DNA of 11,422 nucleotides from an uncultured Eubacteriales bacterium. GTDB lineage: Bacteria; Bacillota; Clostridia; Peptostreptococcales; Anaerovoracaceae. Below, piece after piece: positions 1 through 7,519 of the stretch (position 1 is the stretch's first letter; each line of letters begins with the position of its first letter). Below the pieces are notes generated by a model. It saw only the letters and a program-made list of their open reading frames with translations. It did not search any database and was not told the origin of the DNA. The stretch lies in contig CAJUEB010000065.1 in the NCBI GenBank assembly GCA_910585135.1, forward strand, positions 1 to 11,422, in the 5' to 3' direction. A program made the translations under genes and the position numbers.

Positions 1-389
1 CACACCCCGTTCATTTCAGGAAAGGCTTGCTTTCTCCAATCACAAAAAGCCAAATCAGCGCCGCTTTTCTCCATCTGCCCGGCAAATGCTTCTACCAAGC
101 AGGAATGGATCATATCATCGCTGTCTACAAATAGCAAATACGTACCCGTCGCAGCGGCAAGACCCCGGTTTCTTGCCGCTGCGACGCCCTGATGCATCTG
201 GCAAAGCACGCGAATCCGCTCATCGGCAAGAGCGTATTCCCGGCAAATTACAAGGCTCTTATCCTCTGACCCATCGTCAATAAGGATGATTTCCAACGCC
301 GGATAAGTCTGCCTAACGATGGATTCCAGACATTGTCGCAGAAACGGCTCTGCATTATAGACAGGTATAATCACAGATACTTTTTCCAT
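1..389 (-). CDS. Family 2 glycosyltransferase, N-terminal part (cut by window edge)
   Basis: This is the start of a GT2 (GT-A fold) glycosyltransferase, which would transfer a sugar from a nucleotide-sugar donor to a growing glycan on the cytoplasmic side. The ATG at 389 opens a frame that runs to the window edge and gives 129 residues. The N-terminus reads MEKVSVIIPVYNAEPFL, the classic first strand of the family. It is followed by a nucleotide-binding LIDDGSEDKS near residues 40-49, an AAARNRGL motif near 76-83 and the metal-binding DSDD near 93-96. A clean AGGAGG lies 7 nt before the ATG, and the upstream DUF1919 gene ends 14 nt earlier, so the two are likely co-transcribed. The C-terminal half, which would hint at acceptor specificity, is outside the window. 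The family call is firm; donor and acceptor are unknown. Confidence 0.93.
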   Translation of the reverse strand, partial: MEKVSVIIPVYNAEPFLRQCLESIVRQTYPALEIILIDDGSEDKSLVICREYALADERIRVLCQMHQGVAAARNRGLAAATGTYLLFVDSDDMIHSCLVEAFAGQMEKSGADLAFCDWRKQAFPEMNGV

Positions 390-396
390 TTCTTCG

Positions 397-402
397 CCTC
401 CT
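397..402 (-). promoter_or_regulatory. Shine-Dalgarno site for the partial GT2 gene
   Basis: AGGAGG on the minus strand, 7 nt before the ATG at 389. It lies in the 14-nt gap after the DUF1919 stop codon and fixes the start of the partial glycosyltransferase. Confidence 0.8.
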
Positions 403-403
403 G

Positions 404-1081
404 CTATTTTTGATTCAAAAAAGATACATAATCAAAATCATCCAAATACCGCCGCAAGAAAAACGGTTTCTTGTAATCAGTCAACACGCCAAGCTCTTCT
501 TCCGCTTCAAAACCCTTCATGTAATGCGCTGATTGAAATTCCGGATATTCTTCCTTCGTAAATATTACCTTGTTTTCGTAAGGCAGCTGGTCAAACTTTT
601 TTAAGGTCTCATAAGTACAGCCATCTTTTTGTGTTCCTATAATAAACAAATTATCCCAGTTTATTCTCTTTTTTCGCTCATTCCATTGCCGCACGCCTTC
701 TTCAAAAGTCTCATAATGCACAAATTGAATTCTAACGTCTCCCAGCATTCCAATCGGATATGCTTCTGGGCCGCTGGATAAAACGATTTCCTGCTCCATA
801 TACCATTGCAGGTTTTCTACCATCTTTATAAAATCATCCATTCCGATGCTGAGGTTGATTGTCGGTGAGAGATAAGGCAAATCCATGTCGTAATACATGA
901 ATGTCCCATTACAATTCGAAGCGATAATCGTAAAATCTCGATTTTCTAATTTTTGCCGTTTCCTTTTTTTATAGTGCATGATTTCCCATTCCCGAAGCGT
1001 TCTAAAGATACCCCGAAAAAAACTGGATATGATATTTTGCATTTTACTCTTTCCTGCCTTTTTCATATGATCATACTGCAT
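404..1081 (-). CDS. DUF1919 family protein, polysaccharide cluster
   Basis: A 225-residue soluble protein that I assign to DUF1919, a family found mainly in exopolysaccharide and capsule clusters and often labelled exopolysaccharide biosynthesis protein; I know of no established reaction. Supporting segments are NRDFTIIASNCNGTFMYYD (about residues 47-65), LSPTINLSIG (71-80), GDVRIQFVHYETFEEGVRQW (114-133) followed by a WNERKKRINWDN stretch, and LFIIGTQKDGC (145-155). These match the family pattern of a conserved N-terminal 'xxSNNCxG' region and a central basic WxxRxxRI segment. The basic N-terminus (residues 7-45) has no signal peptide, so it should be cytoplasmic. The start at 1081 overlaps the flippase stop by 11 nt and has AGAGG 7 nt upstream. 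A second ATG at 1042 (giving MQNIISSFF) is preceded by AGGAAAG and is a real alternative. A role in tailoring a sugar residue is inference only. Confidence 0.85.
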   Translation of the reverse strand: MQYDHMKKAGKSKMQNIISSFFRGIFRTLREWEIMHYKKRKRQKLENRDFTIIASNCNGTFMYYDMDLPYLSPTINLSIGMDDFIKMVENLQWYMEQEIVLSSGPEAYPIGMLGDVRIQFVHYETFEEGVRQWNERKKRINWDNLFIIGTQKDGCTYETLKKFDQLPYENKVIFTKEEYPEFQSAHYMKGFEAEEELGVLTDYKKPFFLRRYLDDFDYVSFLNQK

Positions 1082-2621
1082 GATTCTGCCTCTTTTTCTG
1101 CCTCTCCCGCATCGATTGAAAGACCCCGATCCACTGCTTAAACTCCGCTTTACGATGATAAGCAGCCAAAAAAATCAAGTTCGGAATAAAGAGGCATAAA
1201 ATCGCCGTTACAAAAATGCTTTCCCAGCCACCGAAGTGAATCAGCTTGCAAACTGCAAATGCCGCCACACATGCTACTGCGATCCAAATTACATACATTA
1301 CGAGTGACCTTACATAGTGCCACAAGTATTCCTGCGGAAACAGCAGAGAAAAAATATTGTGAAGAAGCCACGGCAATTCCACGCCGAACACTGCCACAAC
1401 GGTAGATCCTAGTATGCCGTAAATTCCCAGATGCCGCACCATACAGATGCCCAAAATCAGGTTTACCATTGCCGCTACAAGCGGGCGAAAACGATCCTGA
1501 TGCCAAATTCCGGCCGCCTCCTTATAGGCATTGGTCATGCGAACCATTCCCAGGCAAACAAAATAACAGACAAACAGGATAACCATCCCAAAAGGCAGCA
1601 GCAGTTCCTTTCCCACCCAGATTCGCATAAAAGGCTGGTATAGGCAAAGCAAGCAGCAAGCACACCATCCAATCACCCAGGACATGGCAAAGGTCATCAT
1701 TTCAAAGTCGCGGTAATTCTTTTTCTTCGACTCCGTCACCAAGCTGTTCCCGATTCCCGCCATCGCAGATTCAAGAAGTACCTGCACCAGCTTAATCACC
1801 GCAAAAAGGATAAAATAGTAATTTTGATAGGTTGCCAGAGCCGTTAGGCCTAAAAAGATAGAGATGAGAACCGCATCTGATGTATCCAGCACCACATCAC
1901 TGATTTTCACGGTAAACAAATCCCTGATTCGCCGGCTGACCTGTAGTTTATGTTCTTGATCCAGCTTGCCACATGGCTGACAGTTCGGATACCTTCGCTT
2001 TGCACATGCCGCAGAGATAAGATTTACCGCAATTTTGTCCAGCACTGCGGCGGCTAAATACAGATAATAGCTATGCAAAAGACAAATAGCTGCCAGCTGA
2101 AACAAATTAACAGTCAGGGAAACGGAAAGCATCACTTTGCTGATAATATCGTTGCGCATATACGCTTTTAAAACGCACCGTTTATATCCCCATACTAAGT
2201 AAGACGCTACCGTGGCCGCCAGATACAACAGGTATAAAACGTAAATATTCAGATCAGGCGGAATCGGATCTTGCATCAGCTTCGGGATAAGAGGAAGCAG
2301 CACCAGCCCGAAAGCCGCAATAAGCAAGCCAATAACGATATAAAACCTTTTATACAGCTTCAAAAGTGCGCAAACTGTTTTCAGGTCATCCTCTGCGATT
2401 GGTTTATAGAAACTAAATACGATCGCGCTTTCCACGCCCAGTTCTGCAATATTCAGCACCTGAATAATGGATGCAAAAAGACCATTCAAGCCGAGATACT
2501 CCACACCCAAAGAATAAAGCATGGCTGTACGGAGCAAAAATGGAACTAATGTCAGGTATGCCACTAATATGACGGCAAATACCGTATTGCGCATCATATT
2601 GTTCATTCTGTCAATTTTCAA
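1071..2621 (-). CDS. Wzx-type polysaccharide flippase (MOP superfamily)
   Basis: A polytopic membrane protein of about 516 residues, a normal length for MOP-superfamily polysaccharide exporters, which flip undecaprenyl-linked repeat units to the outer face. The N-terminal motif GVEYLGLN (about 39-46) followed by NIAELG (57-62) is typical of Firmicute O-antigen/teichoic-acid-type flippases. About 12-14 hydrophobic helices follow, and the C-terminus is basic. The start is uncertain. I prefer the TTG at 2621 because the product then begins MKIDRMNNMMRNTVF, close to the usual short basic N-terminus of this family, and because AGGAGG lies 11 nt upstream. Alternatives are ATG 2657 (AGGA 9 nt upstream), ATG 2606, and a TTG at 2723 that would add a hydrophilic, family-atypical 34-residue extension. 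The stop overlaps the DUF1919 gene by 11 nt. The transported glycan is unknown. Confidence 0.9.
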   Translation of the reverse strand: MKIDRMNNMMRNTVFAVILVAYLTLVPFLLRTAMLYSLGVEYLGLNGLFASIIQVLNIAELGVESAIVFSFYKPIAEDDLKTVCALLKLYKRFYIVIGLLIAAFGLVLLPLIPKLMQDPIPPDLNIYVLYLLYLAATVASYLVWGYKRCVLKAYMRNDIISKVMLSVSLTVNLFQLAAICLLHSYYLYLAAAVLDKIAVNLISAACAKRRYPNCQPCGKLDQEHKLQVSRRIRDLFTVKISDVVLDTSDAVLISIFLGLTALATYQNYYFILFAVIKLVQVLLESAMAGIGNSLVTESKKKNYRDFEMMTFAMSWVIGWCACCLLCLYQPFMRIWVGKELLLPFGMVILFVCYFVCLGMVRMTNAYKEAAGIWHQDRFRPLVAAMVNLILGICMVRHLGIYGILGSTVVAVFGVELPWLLHNIFSLLFPQEYLWHYVRSLVMYVIWIAVACVAAFAVCKLIHFGGWESIFVTAILCLFIPNLIFLAAYHRKAEFKQWIGVFQSMRERQKKRQNHAV

Positions 2622-2759
2622 TATGCTTTCAGCCTCCTCTCTCGGCTTTCTCCGCATCAGGCGGCTTCCTGCTGCAACACCCTGGTTCTTTTTATGGATC
2701 ACCAGCCCCCGGCTATCTTGCAATGATCGAGAAAAAAGGACTTTCGTGGTCTGCTTTGT
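2622..2759 (-). other. 138-nt gap before the flippase, widest in the window
   Basis: This stretch lies between the stop of the upstream GT2 (2760) and the preferred flippase start. It is open in the flippase frame back to a TTG at 2723, so part of it could be coding. On the minus strand it holds a short imperfect fold (GATCA ... TGATC around AGCC-GGG-GGCT) with no following T-run, so it is not a convincing intrinsic terminator. I found no good -35/-10 pair. It may be an untranslated leader that separates translation of the flippase from the upstream genes. Confidence 0.4.
2633..2638 (-). promoter_or_regulatory. Shine-Dalgarno site deciding the flippase start
   Basis: AGGAGG, within GAGAGGAGG, on the minus strand. 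It lies 11 nt before the TTG at 2621 and 8 nt before an ATA codon. It is the only strong site near the start and is buried inside the coding sequence if any start further upstream is used, which argues for a start at about 2621. Confidence 0.55.
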
Positions 2760-3782
2760 TCACAGAATTACCCTCCCAACCGTTTTCGCAAACAGCCTCC
2801 CTAGGTTCGGATGCCTTCTGACGATCCACATCGCAAGCTTCCTATGCGGCAAAACATTAGAAGCCTTCATGTAAATATCCGCATACCGCTCCAGCTCCCT
2901 CATGCAAAGCTTCCAGCTTTCGCTTTGTTCCGAAAATCCCTGCCTGCTGCATCGAAAAGCCTCTTCATACCAAAAGGCCATGAATCGAAATGCATATTGG
3001 AGCTTGTGCGCTGTAAAATGTTCATCACCGATTGCTTCCCCTGCCCGGAGAATCGGCTGCAAATCACGGTAAAGCTCTTCTGCCAGAAAGGTCCTCGTCG
3101 TAAGGCTTCCTGGATGCTTACAATAAAAGTATCCAGGAAAGGGCAGCACCTCCAAAACACCATTACAGCAAAGCAAATATTCACAGACAAACGCAAAATC
3201 CTCAAAACTTGTTGCAGCTTCCGGGAAAGAGATGAAAAGCTCGCCTGCCTTATCGAAGATTTTTTCCCGTAAAAACAAGGAGGAATTGCAGCTCATTAAA
3301 AGCTGCTCCCACATAACCATCTCAAGCGCTTCTTTCGGGCATCTGCGATGCTGCTCCCTCAGGGGATATTGCCTCCATGCCCGTTTTCCATCTTCTTTGC
3401 AGATCAGCTGCCCGCAGACAGCCAGATCATTTCCCCTCCGCAAACTTTCCGCCAACCGTTCTATCATCTGCGGATGAATCATATCATCTGCATCTGCAAA
3501 CCCGATAAACTGCCCGCTGGTCTTCTTTAAGCCTACGTTTCTCGCATGAGCAGGACCTCCGTTCGGAATCTCGACCAACTTAATTACCGCTCCGTTTGAG
3601 TCTGCCTTTTTCATAAATGATCGGACAACCTCCCCCGTCTTATCGGTAGAGCCATCATTGACTACGATCAGCTCCAGGTTACGATAGGATGACCGCAGGA
3701 TGCTATCTAAGCACCGCCCAATCCTCTTTTCCTCCTGATATGCCGGTATGATGATAGAAACCAATGCTTGCATGCTTTTCAT
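2760..3782 (-). CDS. Family 2 glycosyltransferase, GT-A fold
   Basis: A 340-residue GT2 enzyme, expected to transfer a sugar from a nucleotide-sugar donor to a lipid-linked acceptor at the inner face of the membrane. From the ATG at 3782 the first strand is LVSIIIPAYQEE, followed by NDGS at about 42-45, a PNGGPAHARNVG segment near 73-84 and the metal-binding DADD at 97-100. An ED pair near 194-195 (SFEDFAFVCEYL) is the likely catalytic-base region. The C-terminal third is basic and ends at RVIL, with no obvious transmembrane helix. The start is a choice: the frame is open to TTG 3809 and ATG 3806, which overlap the upstream lipoprotein gene, while ATG 3782 sits just after GGGAAAGA and 13 nt past that gene's stop. 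ATG 3773 is also possible. Sugar specificity cannot be read from the sequence. Confidence 0.93.
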   Translation of the reverse strand: MKSMQALVSIIIPAYQEEKRIGRCLDSILRSSYRNLELIVVNDGSTDKTGEVVRSFMKKADSNGAVIKLVEIPNGGPAHARNVGLKKTSGQFIGFADADDMIHPQMIERLAESLRRGNDLAVCGQLICKEDGKRAWRQYPLREQHRRCPKEALEMVMWEQLLMSCNSSLFLREKIFDKAGELFISFPEAATSFEDFAFVCEYLLCCNGVLEVLPFPGYFYCKHPGSLTTRTFLAEELYRDLQPILRAGEAIGDEHFTAHKLQYAFRFMAFWYEEAFRCSRQGFSEQSESWKLCMRELERYADIYMKASNVLPHRKLAMWIVRRHPNLGRLFAKTVGRVIL

Positions 3783-3795
3783 TCTTTCCCAATGT

Positions 3796-5229
3796 TTAAT
3801 AAACATCAATTATTCCAATGCAATAACCGTATTTCTCACGTTCCTGCTCATTAGCCAGGAAAATATCCTTTCCGGTCTGGCTATCTATAATTGATAGATA
3901 TACTTGATAACTTGTTTCCGAAAGGTCTTTCAACGGAATCTCCCGATGGATCGTCAAAGTAGTTTCTGTCTGATCTCCGCCGACGAGCTTTCGCAAATTT
4001 TGCGGTACTTCATAAGTCAAAAGCTCATCTTCTTCCTCGCTGTATAAATTAATCTCAACATTGACATCCCGATAAAGCGGTGCAAACCCCACGTTCTGAA
4101 AGGTAACATCTGTTGATAACAAACCATCCCCCCACTTATGAGCCAGCGATGCATCCGTAATTAGCAATCGATAACCCAAATGCCGTTCGATATAGGACAA
4201 TCCGTCCATGCCGGAAAAGCATCCTGCCTCCGCAACGCGCTCACCGGTCCATTTTTCAAAGACCTCCCTGTCATAATCCCGATTCAAATAGGTAACGTGC
4301 ATGACCGATAGATCATCCACAGCCCTGTCAAAATCATTAAAAACATTCTCATGGATTACTTCGCCGCCATTCGGCACACGGCTGCACAATTCATTCTGAA
4401 ATGCCAGCTCATCCTCCCTTGCCCAGCAGGAATGCCAATCTGCCGTATCAGCGCTTTCCGTTCCATAAGTTCCATAATCGCTTTCACTGCCAAGCATACC
4501 ATCGTTAAACAGCCCGAAACGCATTTTCAAATTCTTCGCGATTTTCTCATCCTTTGAAAGAAAATCATTCTTGGTGATTTTTCGCCACTGCGCCGGCATA
4601 CGTACAGAAAGATATGTGGATTCATCCGTTACATCTGCCAGCTTCGACGCCAAGCGGTACAAATCCTCAACCGCTAAGAATTTTGTCCCATTCATTTCTC
4701 CCCAGTTTCCGATGAACAGTCCCTGCATTGTAAAAAACTGCTTATGGTGTTTACGCAAAATAGGCTCTAACTGATCCATATGCGTTAAAATCATCTCCAA
4801 ATTCTCCGGCTCAGTTGCCTCATTGTTTCCATCCCAGTCATACAGGAAACGGAGAATAAGCTGTCTGTCCATATCCTCTAAAGCGCATAGCAAGGAATCA
4901 ATATTGGCAAGCCCTGCTTCTGTAATCGCCCTATTTGTATAGTCCTGGAGGTTGACCTCTACCAAGGAAAGATTTGTATCTTTATCCTGTGCATAATCAT
5001 CTTCCACAAGCTGCCGGTAATCTTCCTCCTGATCCGTAATACGAAATCCATGAATATAGTAAAAGCCACGATTAGGGTTATCCAGCTCCTTGGACGATTC
5101 CGTAAAAGTACAAGTCTCGATTTTTACGCTTCGTCCACAGCCCCCAAGCAGAAGCAAGCAAGTAATTATTGCGATGGCAATAACAGCCTGTCTCCATCCT
5201 ATTCCGATATATCGTCTATTCATCCTCAT
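3796..5229 (-). CDS. DUF4874/DUF4832 lipoprotein, glycoside-hydrolase-like
   Basis: A 477-residue predicted lipoprotein. The N-terminus has basic residues, a hydrophobic core (AVIAIAIITCLLLL) and the lipobox LGGC with the lipidated Cys at residue 31, so it should be anchored outside the membrane. The mature part matches the paired families DUF4874 (N-terminal, about 44-335) and DUF4832 (C-terminal, about 340-477), which look like a TIM barrel plus a beta-sandwich. Family marks include LDNPNRGFYYIHGF, LILRFLYDWDG, GLFIGNWGEMNGTKF with Glu178, FNDGMLGS, YGTYGTES, PNGGE with Glu290, and IERHLGYRL. The glutamates resemble acid/base and nucleophile residues of retaining glycoside hydrolases, but no activity is proven. 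The ATG at 5229 overlaps the upstream stop as TGATG; GTG 5232 (GTGA overlap) and ATG 5223 are alternatives, and none has a strong Shine-Dalgarno. It has a signal-less paralogue two genes upstream. A role in trimming, transferring or binding the exported glycan is inference. Confidence 0.85.
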   Translation of the reverse strand: MRMNRRYIGIGWRQAVIAIAIITCLLLLGGCGRSVKIETCTFTESSKELDNPNRGFYYIHGFRITDQEEDYRQLVEDDYAQDKDTNLSLVEVNLQDYTNRAITEAGLANIDSLLCALEDMDRQLILRFLYDWDGNNEATEPENLEMILTHMDQLEPILRKHHKQFFTMQGLFIGNWGEMNGTKFLAVEDLYRLASKLADVTDESTYLSVRMPAQWRKITKNDFLSKDEKIAKNLKMRFGLFNDGMLGSESDYGTYGTESADTADWHSCWAREDELAFQNELCSRVPNGGEVIHENVFNDFDRAVDDLSVMHVTYLNRDYDREVFEKWTGERVAEAGCFSGMDGLSYIERHLGYRLLITDASLAHKWGDGLLSTDVTFQNVGFAPLYRDVNVEINLYSEEEDELLTYEVPQNLRKLVGGDQTETTLTIHREIPLKDLSETSYQVYLSIIDSQTGKDIFLANEQEREKYGYCIGIIDVY

Positions 5230-7493
5230 CACTCTATCGCCAAGTTATATAATGCATTTATTTCTTGTTTAAAATAATAACATATTAAATTATCATCTTC
5301 ATAATAAGTTTTTAATTCATGCGGATATAATATTGAAAAATCTTTGCACCATTCATAAGCCTTTGATTCTAAAATAGTCCGATTCTCAAGTTCCGTATAC
5401 ATATGCCATGGATTTGTATAAACCAAATCTTTCGATGCCGCATCTCGGGAAATCTCTGAAGCGCGTATTTCCGGACACTGGCTTGTCGTATCGGCTGGGA
5501 AAAATTCCGGATATTTTTCCTCTGCCAGCCAAGAAGGCCCTTTCGCAAAATGTGATTGCGCATACTGAATCGGTTTCTTTTCTATATACAGGAACACATA
5601 TTCCGTTGGCAGCGTATATTCTATCCTATCGCTGCTTTTCTCAACAAAACTCAATAAATCTTCATGTCGTCCATATCCGACCGTCATATATAATTGATCC
5701 GTAGGCGACACGATCGTATAACTATCTTCGGGAAATGTCTGCGTGATGGAATTTGTCACCATCACTTCCGAATTGTACTGCGACAATTCAATATACAAAT
5801 AACCGTGATATACACCTAACATCATAACCGCAATATAAATTCCCGCCGTGCAAATGATTGATGCTGCCTGCAAGATCCGTTTCCTGCAACATAATGCCAA
5901 CAGGGAAAAAAACATATCAACCGGCATCATCATGACTGTAATATTCAGAATTTGCTCCATAGAGCAGAGCCTTGATCCCGCAATGAGCTGTGGAAAACCT
6001 GTCGGAGCTGCATACGCCACCATAAAGAGGAACGCAGCTAAAATCATTGGAAGATACGTAGGAAAGCAATTTTTCCCCGCCTTCCCGCCGGAATATCGAT
6101 GTAATAAGATCCCGGCAAACCGGACGATTATCCATAAAATCGCAGCAAACCCGGTTAATGCAGCGACCCAGTTGCCTCTTGTTTCGCCATACACGACTTG
6201 ATAATTATTTTTATAAACCTGATTCAGCCTTCCTATCACCGCGTCTATCATAGAACCATCTTCTTGTGGCAGGGGTTCAATCTGCTGCGGCTCTGGTGCT
6301 TCAGGATCGGCGCCATGCATAACCCCTAACGCCCAATCAATGGATTTCTCAAAGGGAATCCCGGAAGCAAAAGCGCCGGCCATAGGAGAAATCGCAACTG
6401 CCAAGCCACATAAAACAGCAATGACCAGCGGCACAAGCCGTTTGTAATAAAATACCCTCCGGATAAAAAATACAACGAAAGAAATGCATAGGAGAAAAGC
6501 CATGATAGTTGTATAAAAATGCGTTACGATCGATGCAGTAAAAGCCATGCCAAATACCACCAGGTTTTCATCCCAGTAAAATCTGGATGTTTTTCCTTTA
6601 TAGGTAACACAAGCAGCATTTTTAAGGTAACGGATCAAAAACAGCGCGCATACAAACGGCGTAAATAAGCCAAACTCCTGCGGCAATGCCCACTGCAAAC
6701 GCGACATACTATATACAGCATTGACACAGACGGAATCTATCGTCAAAAATATCGCTAATACAAAAAAAGGAGTATACCGCCAATGAAAAATCTCCCGCAG
6801 CAAGCAATACACAGAAATCAAGAGAACGACAACATGGATTCCACCCCAAAAAAGCAAGCTGCTGTAAACGTCAATGCCAAAAAGAGCATACAAACAATAA
6901 ATAAAACAGTGCAGTCCTTCCGGATAAATGCCTCCTGAAAAAATTTTTCCTTCTATTAAGCCATATATCCAGCTATGGTGGACATATATATCCCCAAATC
7001 CATAGGAATACTCCTGGAATGCACTATAAGAGAAATAAATCATAGCAAATATAACCAGCACAGCCAAGAGCAAATATTCGCCAAAATGCGGATATAGCAT
7101 CCCCCATATTTTCAGGCACTGTTTTTTTAACCACTTCCATGCAAAACGCACAATCCGAAGAAAAAGCCATTTAACCCCATAAGCGCCCACCACCAAATGG
7201 CGAAACGTTTCTATCTTTTCTATCGTAAAGTCAACCTTTCGCAAAACGATCAGTAACAGAATGCCAAAAAAGAAAGCAAAAACAGTCCACCTGTTGAGAA
7301 TATGCACCAGTCCAAACGTTAAAACAACTATATTAACCAATACGATCTGTACGGTCACACAGAAGCAAAACCAATACGCTTTGCTTTTGTTTGCAAGATG
7401 GTTACGAAACACGACAGAAGGCCAAATGAACATCAGGAACACATAGCCGCAAAGCACAGAGGCATATTCCAGTACCCAATGCATCGTAATCAT
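5229..7493 (-). CDS. Large polytopic membrane protein, GT-C glycosyltransferase-like
   Basis: A 754-residue membrane protein with roughly 12-14 hydrophobic helices over residues 1-565 and a soluble, probably extracytoplasmic C-terminal domain of about 180 residues. I do not recognise the exact family. The layout fits GT-C enzymes, which use polyprenyl-phosphate sugars on the outer face. After a helix at about 139-157 comes an acidic loop EYSYGFGDIYVHHSW (161-175, Asp168), then GGIYPEGLHCFIYCL (187-201), resembling the first external loop of GT-C and related DUF-type membrane proteins, where an Asp and a YP-G-H motif recur. A hydrophilic Pro/Glu-rich loop at 394-440 is another external segment. 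Alternatives are a Wzy-like polymerase or another unassigned polysaccharide membrane protein. The ATG at 7493 has a perfect 9-base Shine-Dalgarno match. It is 26 nt from the upstream gene and overlaps the lipoprotein gene by 1 nt, which implies coupled expression. Confidence 0.75.
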   Translation of the reverse strand: MITMHWVLEYASVLCGYVFLMFIWPSVVFRNHLANKSKAYWFCFCVTVQIVLVNIVVLTFGLVHILNRWTVFAFFFGILLLIVLRKVDFTIEKIETFRHLVVGAYGVKWLFLRIVRFAWKWLKKQCLKIWGMLYPHFGEYLLLAVLVIFAMIYFSYSAFQEYSYGFGDIYVHHSWIYGLIEGKIFSGGIYPEGLHCFIYCLYALFGIDVYSSLLFWGGIHVVVLLISVYCLLREIFHWRYTPFFVLAIFLTIDSVCVNAVYSMSRLQWALPQEFGLFTPFVCALFLIRYLKNAACVTYKGKTSRFYWDENLVVFGMAFTASIVTHFYTTIMAFLLCISFVVFFIRRVFYYKRLVPLVIAVLCGLAVAISPMAGAFASGIPFEKSIDWALGVMHGADPEAPEPQQIEPLPQEDGSMIDAVIGRLNQVYKNNYQVVYGETRGNWVAALTGFAAILWIIVRFAGILLHRYSGGKAGKNCFPTYLPMILAAFLFMVAYAAPTGFPQLIAGSRLCSMEQILNITVMMMPVDMFFSLLALCCRKRILQAASIICTAGIYIAVMMLGVYHGYLYIELSQYNSEVMVTNSITQTFPEDSYTIVSPTDQLYMTVGYGRHEDLLSFVEKSSDRIEYTLPTEYVFLYIEKKPIQYAQSHFAKGPSWLAEEKYPEFFPADTTSQCPEIRASEISRDAASKDLVYTNPWHMYTELENRTILESKAYEWCKDFSILYPHELKTYYEDDNLICYYFKQEINALYNLAIE

Positions 7494-7501
7494 TTTTGCT
7501 T

Positions 7502-7510
7502 CCTCCTTTC
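7502..7510 (-). promoter_or_regulatory. Strong Shine-Dalgarno site for the GT-C-like gene
   Basis: GAAAGGAGG on the minus strand is a full nine-base match to the usual 16S rRNA 3' tail, placed 8 nt before the ATG at 7493. It is the best ribosome binding site in the window and excludes the second ATG (7484) as the start. It suggests this membrane protein is translated independently of the gene before it. Confidence 0.85.
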
Positions 7511-7519
7511 AAAAAATCC

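Noticed and set aside
2656..2750. Possible intrinsic terminator between the GT2 and flippase genes
   Set aside because: The T-run at about 2730-2740 is not preceded by a GC-rich stem on the minus strand, and the AGCC-GGG-GGCT hairpin further on is short with no T-tract after it.
2811..3272. 153-residue open frame on the plus strand
   Set aside because: It lies antisense within a clear GT2 gene, has low-complexity shadow-like composition and no family-like motifs.
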